A stretch of 35,454 nucleotides of DNA, from assembly GCA_964625905.1 (NCBI GenBank), contig CAZVBS010000003.1:1-35454 (forward strand), written 5' to 3'. Below, in pieces: positions 22,888 to 31,400 of this stretch. The stretch comes from JABMNX01 sp964625905. Its GTDB lineage: Bacteria > Patescibacteriota > Minisyncoccia > Phycocordibacterales > JABMNX01. The notes under the pieces were generated by a model, which saw only the letters and a program-made list of their open reading frames with translations, did no database searches and was not told the origin of the DNA. Position 1 is the stretch's first letter, and each line of letters begins with the position of its first letter. A program made the translations under genes and the position numbers.

Positions 22888-23328
22888 TTATTTAAAACGA
22901 CCGTTTTCAGATCCGTTTTTTTTACCTATTTGATGCATAAGCATAGCGCGAAGTGTTCTTCCGCTGTAATACAACGCAAGAAGAAATACTATCGCGAGTG
23001 CCTGTCTTGTGATTGATAAGAAAAAATTATCAAACCCAAAACCAACAACAGCAGCATATTCAAACAGTACAACTGCTACAGCTGCTATTATTAAATCTAC
23101 AGTCACAACCCAACGCTGAAAAGGATTCACAATAGCTCCACCTAGTACAAGTATTACAACAAAGACAGGAAGGAATCCTGTTCCAACTTGGAGTAGGTTT
23201 TTAAAAAAAGGAAGAGTTGCAAGTATGATAATCCCGCCAATTAAAAAAAGTATTCTTACAGTATCACCGTGATAGTGTGGGACTTGTGGAGTACCTTGTG
23301 GTTTTGTAAATTCAAGTGGATCCAACAT
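22888..23328 (-). CDS. Three-to-four-helix membrane protein of unknown function
   Basis: About 146 residues. A polar N-terminus (LDPLEFTKPQGTPQVPHYHGD) is followed by membrane segments at about residues 24-42, 46-66, 74-94 and 105-125, and a basic tail. Family not recognised. The ATG at 23328 is preferred because a GTGAG lies just upstream; a GTG at 23337 in the same frame is the alternative. A good terminator follows. It stands between the RNHCP gene and the membrane-protein operon. Confidence 0.72.
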   Translation of the reverse strand: MLDPLEFTKPQGTPQVPHYHGDTVRILFLIGGIIILATLPFFKNLLQVGTGFLPVFVVILVLGGAIVNPFQRWVVTVDLIIAAVAVVLFEYAAVVGFGFDNFFLSITRQALAIVFLLALYYSGRTLRAMLMHQIGKKNGSENGRFK

Positions 23329-23377
23329 TATTCTCACTATGTCATAAAGAGTATATTTTAGCTAGCGCTTATGAAAG

Positions 23378-23662
23378 CTAACTGTTTAGTACTTGTTCAG
23401 GGTCAAAATTATCCTTGTTTTGAAGCTTATTTCTCTTTTCAAAGCTACACTCAACACATCTGTGAATTATTTTATATTCCCCGCCGTCCCCCTCAAACGA
23501 AACAGGTCTCATAAGACCACCACATTCAGAAGCTCGATCACCAGGATCAATATCAACATGTTTACTCCACAAACACTGTGGGCAATGGTTTGTAAACCCA
23601 TCTCCATTTACCTGCTTGCCACAATATTCACATTTAAAATCTTCTTTTGTACGTTTAAACAT
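23378..23662 (-). CDS. RNHCP-domain zinc-ribbon protein
   Basis: A 94-residue protein matching the RNHCP family: CEYCGKQVNGDGFTNHCPQCLWSKHVD, then PGDRASECGGLMRPV and a final HRCVECSFEKRNK. The cysteine pairs (CEYC, CPQC, CVEC) should form zinc ribbons. Members are small and may bind nucleic acid; the exact function is unknown. A TAAAAT-like box lies 6-7 nt before the ATG, which would again give a leaderless mRNA. It is transcribed in the same direction as its neighbours but with gaps of 27 nt or more. Confidence 0.9.
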   Translation of the reverse strand: MFKRTKEDFKCEYCGKQVNGDGFTNHCPQCLWSKHVDIDPGDRASECGGLMRPVSFEGDGGEYKIIHRCVECSFEKRNKLQNKDNFDPEQVLNS

Positions 23663-23689
23663 ACAAGAATTTTATCATTATTTTAAGTT

Positions 23690-23725
23690 AATAAAAACGC
23701 CCAGTATAACGTGGGCGTTTTTATT
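23690..23725 (-). terminator. Intrinsic terminator after the DUF5667 gene
   Basis: Fourteen-bp arms 23690-23703 and 23712-23725 (core AACGCCCA / TGGGCGTT) with an 8-nt loop and T-runs on both strands. Confidence 0.8.
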
Positions 23726-23819
23726 AAACAAATTTTATAGAATATATAACTTATAATTTGTCCTTCTCATCACTATTGTTATCACCATGTTCTCTCCTCT
23801 CTTTTTCTACTTCCTTGAA

Positions 23820-24707
23820 CTATCTCTCCACTCTCTGCTTTTCTACCTCTCGAGCTCTCTCTCCAGCTTGCTTTAAAGCTTCTCGCTCTCTTTCAGTTAA
23901 ATCTGAGTCTTCCAATCTTTTCTCTAGAGCCTCTTGCTTCTTGTCTGCTTCATGTTTTAGTTCTTCACGAAAAGATTCTTTTTCGTGATCTTCAAATTCT
24001 TCACTGTCATCATCCAAAAACGGCTTACCTTCGCGGATCAATTCCCTATCATGTTCTTCATCTTCCTTTCTCATTTCTTCTTTTCTGTCCTCTCGGTCTC
24101 TTAACTCAGGAATAGGTATACCTCTTTCTTTTAATTCTTCTAAATGAGATTCAAATTCATTAAATTTCTTTTCAACTCTATCTTCTATTTCTTCTCGTCT
24201 TTCTTTTGACACAGCACGTAGAGCCTCATCTAACCCTCGTGCACTGTGCTCCATTGCACGCATTATTGCTTCTTTCGCCTGTTCAGGTACTTGCTCATAC
24301 ACTCGAGCCAACACTTCTTGGTGTTTAGCAGTTGATTCAGCAAGTTCGGCTAAAACATCATCTACGTCTTTTCCATCTGTTTTTGCTTCATTTGCTTTTT
24401 CTAGTGCTTTTGTTATGCGCTCTTGATACTTTTGCGTCGCTTTTTCTGCTCTTTCTGAATCTCCTTTTTCTGCAAGTTCTTGTGCTTCAGCAAGGCGCTT
24501 ATTTGCAAGAAATGCATATCTTTCAGCTTTTGCTACTTTCCCAAAAGAAAAGAATGTTCCTATACCTTCTGAAGTAATTTTTAGGAAATAAAATGTGCTC
24601 CCTGGAAGTATTCCAGCATCTGGCAAGTCATCTGTTGTTTGTGCACTGGCAACTCCAACGAACATAAACATTGTAACGATAAAAATAAATGATAGTTTTT
24701 TTAACAT
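23820..24707 (-). CDS. DUF5667-like secreted coiled-coil protein
   Basis: A 295-residue protein with a signal peptide (LSFIFIVTMFMFVGVASA), then a DUF5667-type segment: LPDAGILPGSTFYFLKITSEGIGTFFSFGKVAKAERYAFLANKRLAEAQ at about residues 28-77. The rest is almost entirely charged alpha-helix/coiled coil, rich in Glu, Lys and Arg. It is probably an extracytoplasmic helical protein; function unknown. The frame ends at TAG 23820-23822, but the same frame continues for 22 charged codons (FKEVEKERREHGDNNSDEKDKL) to TAA at 23751-23753, just before the terminator. So the gene may be cut short by a nonsense codon or read through. Confidence 0.88.
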   Translation of the reverse strand: MLKKLSFIFIVTMFMFVGVASAQTTDDLPDAGILPGSTFYFLKITSEGIGTFFSFGKVAKAERYAFLANKRLAEAQELAEKGDSERAEKATQKYQERITKALEKANEAKTDGKDVDDVLAELAESTAKHQEVLARVYEQVPEQAKEAIMRAMEHSARGLDEALRAVSKERREEIEDRVEKKFNEFESHLEELKERGIPIPELRDREDRKEEMRKEDEEHDRELIREGKPFLDDDSEEFEDHEKESFREELKHEADKKQEALEKRLEDSDLTEREREALKQAGERAREVEKQRVER

Positions 24708-24744
24708 AAGATTTTACTTATTTAATAAAAATTTTTAATCTAGT

Positions 24745-24902
24745 CTGCAACCTATTTGCCCAAGAGCATAGCGTGAAAAGTGCTAAATGCACTTTGCAAG
24801 ACCTTTAGAGGTATTCTTGAGCTTTGTGAAAAGAATATCCTAAAGGCTGAAACAACACCAACGTGTTGTTTCAGAAGGTTGTCGATATTTTGAAAAAATA
24901 TC
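24745..24902. repeat. Cluster of four hairpins (locus 3)
   Basis: Hairpins in order: AAAGTGC/GCACTTT 24777-24795; CCTTTAG..TATTCTT / AAGAATA..CTAAAGG 24802-24846 with loop GAGCTTTGTGAA; CTGAAACAACAC/GTGTTGTTTCAG 24847-24874; GATATTTT/AAAATATC 24884-24902. Upstream lies GAGCATAGCGT (24764-24774), a match to the shared loop motif. The last hairpin is the reverse complement of one shared by the loci at 26807 and 33674. The gap 24708-25001 holds nothing else that I can see. Confidence 0.7.
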
Positions 24903-25001
24903 ATACAATCTGAACAGAATCTGTAAGATTTACAGTTCCTGTAAGGAATGGTTGCAAACAGCAGTGCCCTGTGAGTATAACCTCTTTTACTGCACTATAA
25001 C

Positions 25002-25391
25002 CTAAGAAAGCCACTCTTTCCAATTCTTTGGCACTCCAAGTAGAAACAGTAAAGCTAGAGGAGCACCTATGTTCGCAAAACGTTCTACTGTGTCCCATAT
25101 AGGGTCTCCGATAAATGGCAAAACATGCATAAATGCAGTCCACGAAGTCCATATTACTGCCCAAAGCAAAACTATACGAATAGGCTTAAACAGCACAACA
25201 AGCGCAACTATTACATCAAGTATTCCGACAGCAACCAGTAATTGAGTAGCTAAACTTATATCCCAGCCACCAAAGTCCATTATCCATTGAATCCATTTTT
25301 CTTTTCCTAGTAATGCAAACATTCCATGACCAAAAAATGTGCCGAATACTGAAATACGTAAAACCCACTCTATCTTCTTATAATTATTCAT
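25002..25391 (-). CDS. DoxX-like membrane protein
   Basis: A 129-residue protein with four membrane helices in the DoxX arrangement: VLRISVFGTFFGHGMFALLG near residues 10-29, ATQLLVAVGILDVIVALVVLF near 48-68, VLLWAVIWTSWTAFMHVL near 73-90 and APLALLFLLG near 110-119. DoxX-family proteins are linked to thiosulfate/quinone or general redox membrane functions; the role here is undefined. The ATG at 25391 has no clear Shine-Dalgarno; TATAAT at about 25437-25442 would give a 5' leader of roughly 40 nt. It is a single gene flanked by repeat loci on both sides. Confidence 0.85.
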   Translation of the reverse strand: MNNYKKIEWVLRISVFGTFFGHGMFALLGKEKWIQWIMDFGGWDISLATQLLVAVGILDVIVALVVLFKPIRIVLLWAVIWTSWTAFMHVLPFIGDPIWDTVERFANIGAPLALLFLLGVPKNWKEWLS

Positions 25392-25479
25392 ATTTTAAAA
25401 ACTTGCTGATTTAATTTCCACTAATATTAGTTTGTATTATACCGTTAAAATCTTTAATATAAAACAGAGTTGTTAAGTT

Positions 25480-25636
25480 GTTGTGGATACCCGTTATTAA
25501 GTATATTTCTTCGTTTCACTCGAAATCTACTAAGTGCGCTCAAAGCTATGCCCGGCTCGTGGTTTCTCGTTATCACTCGAAACTTCACTCCGCCTTCCAC
25601 AACTGTTAAAAATGATGCTAATGCATCATTTTTAAC
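25480..25636. repeat. Nested inverted-repeat element (locus 4)
   Basis: GTTGTGGA 25480-25487 pairs with TCCACAAC 25596-25603 and encloses two small hairpins whose loops are TCGTTTCACTC (25511-25521; stem ATTTC/GAAAT) and TCGTTATCACTC (25567-25578; stem GTTTC/GAAAC). A perfect 14-bp hairpin GTTAAAAATGATGC/GCATCATTTTTAAC (25605-25636) follows. CTCCGCCTTCCACAAC (25588-25603) and the ATGATGC hairpin have close copies at 33577-33621. Confidence 0.75.
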
Positions 25637-25637
25637 A

Positions 25638-25676
25638 TTAAAATAAACAGCCAGAGTACGTTTTGCTGTTTAATTT
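25638..25676 (-). terminator. Probable terminator downstream of the NYN gene
   Basis: TAAACAGC 25644-25651 pairs with GCTGTTTA 25665-25672; the minus strand continues with TTTATTTTAATG. Confidence 0.5.
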
Positions 25677-25704
25677 CATGCTTTTTATAATTTGTGGACA
25701 ACTA

Positions 25705-25732
25705 TTGACTTAAGGTTGTTTTTCGATATAAT
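25705..25732 (+). promoter_or_regulatory. Strong promoter for a small RNA
   Basis: TTGACT 25705-25710, a 16-nt spacer, TATAAT 25727-25732. Transcription would start near 25739. No gene of normal size lies downstream on this strand. Confidence 0.75.
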
Positions 25733-25738
25733 AACTAT

Positions 25739-25797
25739 GATCTTCGGATCAATTAACTTTATTGCTTAGGGGCTCCGAAAGGAGTCCTTTTGGCTTT
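25739..25797 (+). ncRNA. Candidate small RNA of about 58 nt with UUCG and GAAA tetraloop hairpins
   Basis: The predicted RNA starts with GATC-TTCG-GATC (25739-25750), a very stable UUCG-capped hairpin at the 5' end, followed by an 18-nt unpaired AU-rich linker. It ends with a terminator hairpin (25768-25788; CTCC-GAAA-GGAG core plus GG/CC pairs) and TTTTGGCTTTTTA. An ATG at 25737 opens a 10-codon frame (MIFGSINFIA), but it begins slightly before the expected start of transcription. The RNA converges on the NYN RNase gene, and its tail reaches that gene's stop. Family not recognised. Confidence 0.6.
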
Positions 25798-26556
25798 TTA
25801 TTTATCCACTTTGTCCTTTATACTTTGTTCTAATTCTTTAGACCAACATGTAAATTCTCTTATTTTCTTAACATCAAAAATATGTACACCTGTAGCATCT
25901 AGTTCTGGTGAAACTTTCCCAGAAGTTGCAAATATCACCACTCTCTTACCATCTTCTGTAATTTGCTGAACAGGATCTGCAAAATCACTGTCTACACTCC
26001 ATATACAATAATTTTCTATATCGTTAGTATCGAAATCGCGCAACATATCGCGACCCATCTCAACATCAAAGTTACATTTTTTATCTTCAATATATTTTTG
26101 TCCTTTCTTGTTTATATCTTGCAGTTTTTTGTTTAAAAATGTAATTGTTGCTATATCAAATAATTCTAATAGTGGTTTCTTTATGAAGTCTTGAAGTAAT
26201 GCAGGTGAATTTTCCGATATACTGCTAGCATCAATCGATCGTCGCATTAACTTAACTGGTTTTGTTATAACATCATAACCAAAACGATTTAATTCTAAAA
26301 TTCCATCTTCAGATTTCTGATTCCCTTCAAGTGTGCCGGTGTAAATTTTTACAGACCTAACTGTATCAAAGGAATCAAAGAGTTGTTTGATCCGTTTAAG
26401 ATTAAAACTCCAACCAAGTTTATCCTGCCAATGAATAACGTTTGACCAATCTATGTATATATTTGTTGGCGCATCAAAAATATCTTCTAGCTCAGTAATT
26501 GTCTTAGAAAACATTTCAGCCAACCCTTCTATTCTTTTTGTTTTTGGAGTAAACAT
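25798..26556 (-). CDS. NYN-domain (LabA/DUF88-like) ribonuclease
   Basis: A 252-residue PIN-like NYN protein. The acidic metal-binding residues are in order: NIYIDWSNV with Asp36 and Asn39, the CNFDVEMGRDM Asp near residue 165, and WSVDSDFADPV with two Asp near 190-192, before the VVIFATSG strand. NYN proteins are Mg-dependent RNases acting on structured or processed RNAs. The first 25 residues and the C-terminal helix are specific to this protein. TATAGT lies upstream, leaving a leader of about 30 nt with an AGGTAGG rather far from the ATG. It faces a small RNA, and hairpins lie on both sides. Confidence 0.88.
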   Translation of the reverse strand: MFTPKTKRIEGLAEMFSKTITELEDIFDAPTNIYIDWSNVIHWQDKLGWSFNLKRIKQLFDSFDTVRSVKIYTGTLEGNQKSEDGILELNRFGYDVITKPVKLMRRSIDASSISENSPALLQDFIKKPLLELFDIATITFLNKKLQDINKKGQKYIEDKKCNFDVEMGRDMLRDFDTNDIENYCIWSVDSDFADPVQQITEDGKRVVIFATSGKVSPELDATGVHIFDVKKIREFTCWSKELEQSIKDKVDK

Positions 26557-26648
26557 AATTATTTAAAACCTACCTGAAGTATTTTAATTACTATAACACG
26601 ATATTGGAGCAAAAATTTACACAAAATACAAGCTAAAACAATGGGAAA

Positions 26649-26678
26649 ATAAACGCCAAGGGTGCCCTTGGCGTTTAT
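26649..26678. terminator. Bidirectional terminator between the cohesin and NYN genes
   Basis: Arms 26649-26662 and 26665-26678 (core AACGCCAAGGG / CCCTTGGCGTT) are perfectly complementary with a 2-nt centre and A/T-rich flanks. Confidence 0.7.
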
Positions 26679-26699
26679 TAACGACGTAGAGTGAGTGAA

Positions 26700-27011
26700 A
26701 TTGTGAAAGTTTTACTTTCACAATTCCGAGTTGACCGCAGTGTCCGCAGACTGAGTTAATATGCAACCGACCTGTTCGAGAGTGAAGCGATTGAGTACAG
26801 GTTGACGATATTTTTTCAAAATATCTAGCAACCTTTTCAAGTCTTGGACTTGGTCACAGTCGCTAAATATATTGATTCACTTCGTTCTCAATCTACTAAG
26901 CGATCCGACCCGGACTCGGCGACAAGCCTTCCTCGTACCTCGTCGTCTTGTATACTGCCTCCGTCTTTCAAGTCCTGTAATATATTTTGTTGTGGGGTCA
27001 AGTTTCTAAAT
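26700..27011. repeat. Composite repeat region (locus 5) with blocks A, B and C
   Basis: It starts with a perfect hairpin ATTGTGAAAGT/ACTTTCACAAT (26700-26724). A CTGT/ACAG hairpin carries the loop GAGTGAAGCGA (26780-26790). Block A (26795-26843) contains GGTTG..GATATTTT-TTC-AAAATATC..CAACC. Block B (26846-26926) starts GGACTTGGTCAC and holds a small hairpin with loop TTCACTTCGTTC. Block C (26993-27011) is TGGGGTCAAGTTTCTAAAT. TTCAAGTCCTGT, a tRNA T-arm-like string, is at 26968-26979. All three blocks recur at 33347-33711 in another order. No gene is seen in 26557-27020. Confidence 0.75.
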
Positions 27012-27020
27012 GATAGGCAT

Positions 27021-27788
27021 CTATACAGTATCTTCTTTGCGTCCCCATTTATTCCATGCCATAAATCCTACAGCCAATAGTACAATTGTAAGCAAGTAGT
27101 ACCAACTCATATTAAATCCAACTTCTTCGCCAATCTCAGAAGCGCCCACTGCAGCCAATTGGGTTTCCAGAGTGGTTGTAGCAGTTTCGTCTGTTGTTGA
27201 CTCTTCATCTTCTTGTAATCCTGTTTCAGAAGGTGTAGTGGGTTCAGGTGTGTCCACTGTAACAACTTGTGTGTCAGAAGTTTCTGGAGTTACTACTGGT
27301 GTTTGTGTTGCAGTCGCAATAGTAAAACTAACAGCATTAGAGCTTGTTTTTTTGTCTGTGTTTACAGGATCTAGCAGTAAAGAATCCTCCATAACAGTTA
27401 TCGTTGCTGTTCCTGCTATTTTAGCTCGAAATGTAATAGTACCGAAAAGTTTTGTTGAAGTTATTTTCGCTGGAAAACCTCCTGTTTTAACAAGTATACC
27501 AGCAGTATTATCGGTCAAGTCGTAGCCTGGTTGTGCAAGAGCCATCCATCCACTTTCCTGTGAGAATGAAGTAACTTCGAGCATATCGGCTGGGAAAGAT
27601 GCTGAGAGTTTTGCTGTGGTAATTTCTTCTCCTACGCCTGGATTTATATATACTGCAATGTTTATCACCTCATTTGGTGTAAATGCACCTGTATTTGGTG
27701 TAAAGCTAAATGTAGCTGCACTTGCTGTCATAGGGATTACAAGAATTACTGCAAATAGTGTGTACAGAGCTTTTTTCATGATTTTCAT
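27021..27788 (-). CDS. Membrane-anchored cohesin-domain protein
   Basis: A 255-residue surface protein. A signal peptide (ALYTLFAVILVIPMTASA) is followed by a cohesin-type domain at residues 25-155: TFSFTPNTGAFTPNEVINIAVYIN, the TTAKLSASFPADMLEV strand pair and LFGTITFRAKIAGTATITV, as in type I/II cohesins. Next comes a Thr/Pro/Glu-rich linker (about 157-220) and a C-terminal membrane helix (YYLLTIVLLAVGFMAW) with basic residues after it. Cohesins bind dockerin modules with calcium. The gene lies 34 nt downstream of a dockerin-protein gene, so the pair probably interacts at the cell surface. It is the last gene of the surface operon. Stop is TAG. Confidence 0.88.
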   Translation of the reverse strand: MKIMKKALYTLFAVILVIPMTASAATFSFTPNTGAFTPNEVINIAVYINPGVGEEITTAKLSASFPADMLEVTSFSQESGWMALAQPGYDLTDNTAGILVKTGGFPAKITSTKLFGTITFRAKIAGTATITVMEDSLLLDPVNTDKKTSSNAVSFTIATATQTPVVTPETSDTQVVTVDTPEPTTPSETGLQEDEESTTDETATTTLETQLAAVGASEIGEEVGFNMSWYYLLTIVLLAVGFMAWNKWGRKEDTV

Positions 27789-27822
27789 AATTAATGTGTG
27801 TTATTGAGACGTTTTGTCAGTT

Positions 27823-28446
27823 TTAGGACTGCCAGCTAGCCATTAATAAGTTGAAGTCAAAGATATCTACGTCTCCATCTCCGTCAGCATCACCCATAGC
27901 TTTCGTGGCACCTGAAGTTGTACCCCAGTTAGCCATTAGAACGTTGAAGTCAAAAATGTCGATTTGTCCGTCTTCGTTAAAGTCAGTAGCTTCTGTTGAT
28001 GGAGTGGAGATAATTCCACCTCCTCCTCCACCTCCACCACCACCTCCTCCGCCTGATGGAGGATTAATGGCATATGCGAAGACTATAATAGAAGATGATA
28101 TGTTGTTCGCATAACACGAGATTGCTTCAATAAGTAAGCTAGAGGAAACTTCAATAGCACTGCTGTAAGTGTTTCCAGATGAACATGAAGCTTCACTTCC
28201 GTCTGTTGTGTAGTGAATAGATTGTATGCCGCTAGCTCCGCTTAGGACGACGTTTTGTGTGGAAGTATACGTACCTGCATCTGGACTAGCTGAAGGTTGT
28301 TCTATAACCAATCCGGTTACGCCGTTGCCAGTACTCACACCCGTTTCTAAGGTACCAGTAACTTCAGAAGCAAAAGTTGGAGATGCCATCAAAAAGAACA
28401 GTATAAATGCTGAAAGATATTTCATATTGTTTTTAATTAAGGCCAT
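27823..28446 (-). CDS. Secreted dockerin protein with chitobiase-C-like domain and poly-Gly linker
   Basis: A 207-residue exported protein. The signal peptide ends at about FASE (residue 27). Residues 50-128 look like a chitobiase/beta-hexosaminidase C-terminal (CHB_HEX_C/Fn3-associated) repeat: ASPDAGTYTSTQNVVLS, IHYTTDGSEAS and SLLIEAISCYANN. Then come 13 consecutive glycines encoded by mixed codons, and a type I dockerin at the C-terminus with two calcium-loop repeats, DFNEDGQIDIFDFNVLMANW and DADGDGDVDIFDFNLLMASW. The ATG overlaps the stop of the giant gene (TAATG), so translation is coupled; an internal ATG at codon 8 is possible. No catalytic domain is present, so it is more likely an adaptor or carbohydrate binder than an enzyme. 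Confidence 0.9.
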   Translation of the reverse strand: MALIKNNMKYLSAFILFFLMASPTFASEVTGTLETGVSTGNGVTGLVIEQPSASPDAGTYTSTQNVVLSGASGIQSIHYTTDGSEASCSSGNTYSSAIEVSSSLLIEAISCYANNISSSIIVFAYAINPPSGGGGGGGGGGGGGIISTPSTEATDFNEDGQIDIFDFNVLMANWGTTSGATKAMGDADGDGDVDIFDFNLLMASWQS

Positions 28447-31400
28447 TAGTTAGACTGTACTCCGTAACTTCCTGAATACGACCCTCCTGCACTTAATACA
28501 GGAACCTTCATCTCTACTATTACCTCAATTTGTCGCCCAGGTGTTCCCGCTTCTAAATCAGCGTCAAGTGTAATAACACTACTGTAGGTGTCAGCAGCGA
28601 GAATAGTAACCGCAGTCGTTGATGCTGAGTTAACTGATGCTTGTACAGTGTAGAAGCGAATATTGCCTGCCGCTGCGATAGAGTTGGCGCCACTAATGAA
28701 GTCAGAGAACTTCATTTGGAAATCTGTTTCATTAGTTGGAACAGTAACGTGGTATACCCAACTCCATCCGTTTGCGTATGTGTCATCTGCTGTTGCGTAT
28801 GTCTTCACTGCATCGATTCCAGTGACAACTAAATCTGCGCTGTCGTCAAAATCTGCAGTAACTTCATAGGATACAGTTATGTTTGCTGTGTCTCCAGTTG
28901 ATGAAGTAACAACAACATTGTATACATGCAAGCCAACTGTAATCGCATCTGAGTCGGACACAGCTGTAACAGTTGCGCTAGCTGTAACACTTGAGCCATT
29001 AACTGTAACGCTCGCTGCATCTGTAGTGTCAAACTGTAGTCCAGATAGGAACCGAGCTGTAGCTTCAGTGACTGTGTACGAAGATACGATTGTCGCTCCG
29101 TTAATAACAATAGTTGGAATAACAGGAGTTACTGCTGGGTCAACGACTATAATGGTTCGTGTTTCTTCTACTGCCAAGTTACCAGCTGTGTCCGAAACGT
29201 TGTAAGTAACAGTGTACGTTCCTGCATTTGCTGTATCAACAGTTCCAGAGCCTGCAACTGTTCCTAAATCACCGTCAACATCGTCACTTGCTGTTGCTCC
29301 TGGGTCTGTGTATGTGTCTCCAACAGTTAGAGTTAGTGGGTTTTGTCCGAGTAATGTTATAACGGGAGGTGTGTTGTCTACTCCAGTAGTAGTAAATGTG
29401 TTGTCACCAGAAGTTCCAACATTTGAGGATGCATCAAGTGATATAACCCTAAAGTGGTAGTTAGTACCCTCAGTAAGAGAAGTTAGGTCAACAGAGTGGC
29501 TCGTTACCATGTTGGCATCAACGGTAGTAAGAGTACCGTATGAAGAAGTTGTGCCGTACTCCACTTGTGATTTTGAAGCCTCATCAGTGTCCCAAGTAAT
29601 TGTAACTGTATCGGTACCTATTGCTGATACTTGAATATTGGTGATGATAGGTGCCGTTACATCACTACCTGCGACAAACTCTATTGTTCCGGAACCGGTT
29701 GCACTGCCTCCAACCTCTAGCGCAGTAACATTTACATTTCCTGTAATAGTATTGGTGATTGTCGTATCGGTGTCTCCGTCTGCTTCCATGGTAAGTAGAG
29801 TTGAGCCAAATGATGAACCATTGTCTCCGGTAAGGCTAACTCCGGTTGTCGTGTCATTTACTACCAAGTAATTCAATGCATCTCGTGCAGTTACCGTAAG
29901 CGTTGCAGGGTTATTTACCGCCTGCGAAGTTGGGTTAAAGTTTAGATCAAAGTAGTCAATAGGGTCGGTTGATACAAGGTCAGTAAGAGCGTCACTATTA
30001 TAGAATGGGCTGAACTTTACGTAACTAGTTTCCCCATCATCTACCGCTGGCCATACTGCAACACCCGATCCGCTTGGATTTGAATTTGCATTATATGGAC
30101 CAGTCGCATCTCCCCACCAGTTCATTGAAGCATCAAGTACCCCTGCACCAGTCGCTGCTAGAGCTGGATGTAATACAACACCTAGAGCAGAGTTGCTCAT
30201 CTTATTATTTGTTACAGTAATTGTCGCAATACTTGGGTTTGACTCAAAGAAGATTGCAACTTCGTCTATGTTCCCTTTGTGGTCAGTTAAATTGCTTATT
30301 GTGTTCCCTGTAACAACAGCACTTGGCGTGTCATTTTCAAGACCGATACCGTGCGCCCAAAGACCTTCAAGTGTGCTAATGATGTTATTAGTAATTTGTA
30401 ATCCAAGTATTGCATTGTGATTTGCCAAGATACCATATGCACCTCGTCCAGCACTCCATGCTGCTGTGGACGCAAATACATTACTTATGTCGTTACCATC
30501 TATCACCACTCCGGAGAAATTGTTTGTGCTTGGTGAAGAATCGCCAAGGAATATTCCCTTAGCGCTAGTTCCACTACCAGCTACAAGTGTCAAGTTACCA
30601 ATGTTTGTGATTGTGTTGTTAGATATAGTTAGGTTAGTCACATCTACAGAGCTACTTTTTACATACACACCTTGTGCTGATCCTGAAGCGAGAGTTGTAC
30701 CAATATTTTGTATTGTATTATTTGTAATTGTAAGATCGTTAACGTCAGTTGCTTGAATTCCGTATCCAGCTGTTGGATTCTCGATGGTCATTCCGTCTAT
30801 GGTAACTCCATCAACAGTAACCTTAAGAGCCGTACCTCCGGGCGCAGTAAGCACTGCCCCACTATTACCTTGGATTGTTACATCTTGGTCAACTATCACA
30901 TTCTCAGAATAGGAGCCTGATGCAACATTTATTTCTGTGATTCCGCTAACCCAAGCGTCAATTGCTCCTTGGATAGTTCCAAAGTCTGGAGTTCCTGTTT
31001 GAGCAACAGTAAGAATTCCATCAGTATCTACTACAAAGTCCTCAGAATCTTCATCTATATTCCCTGCCAAGTCTGTTGCTTTAAATGTCACAGTTTGTCT
31101 ACCGTCAACTAATGTTAATGTCTGAGGGGAAGTACAGCTTGGTAAGTCTGTGTACGCTCCCGTGCCAATTTTGTAAGCACACGTATCTAGATTCGTGTCA
31201 GTTGCAACAAAAGTAAATGCGACATTCCCTGCTACATCGTGTACTACCAAGTCAGTAGTTGGGTCACTAATAGCCATTGATGGACTTACTGTGTCTACGA
31301 AGATATTATATGGCACAAGCGTTTCCGTGGAGGTGTTACCAGCTTCGTCCTCAAAGTTGATTTTTACTTTATATTCGCCGTCTGGAGCGTACACTGCACC

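Noticed and set aside
24901..25164. An 87-codon minus-strand frame overlapping the DoxX-like gene
   Set aside because: It is cysteine-rich shadow sequence of the real gene in another frame and has no ribosome site.
25737..25769. A 10-codon leaderless peptide gene (MIFGSINFIA)
   Set aside because: The ATG is only 4 nt after the -10 box, so the transcript most likely begins after it, and the sequence is better explained as a hairpin RNA.
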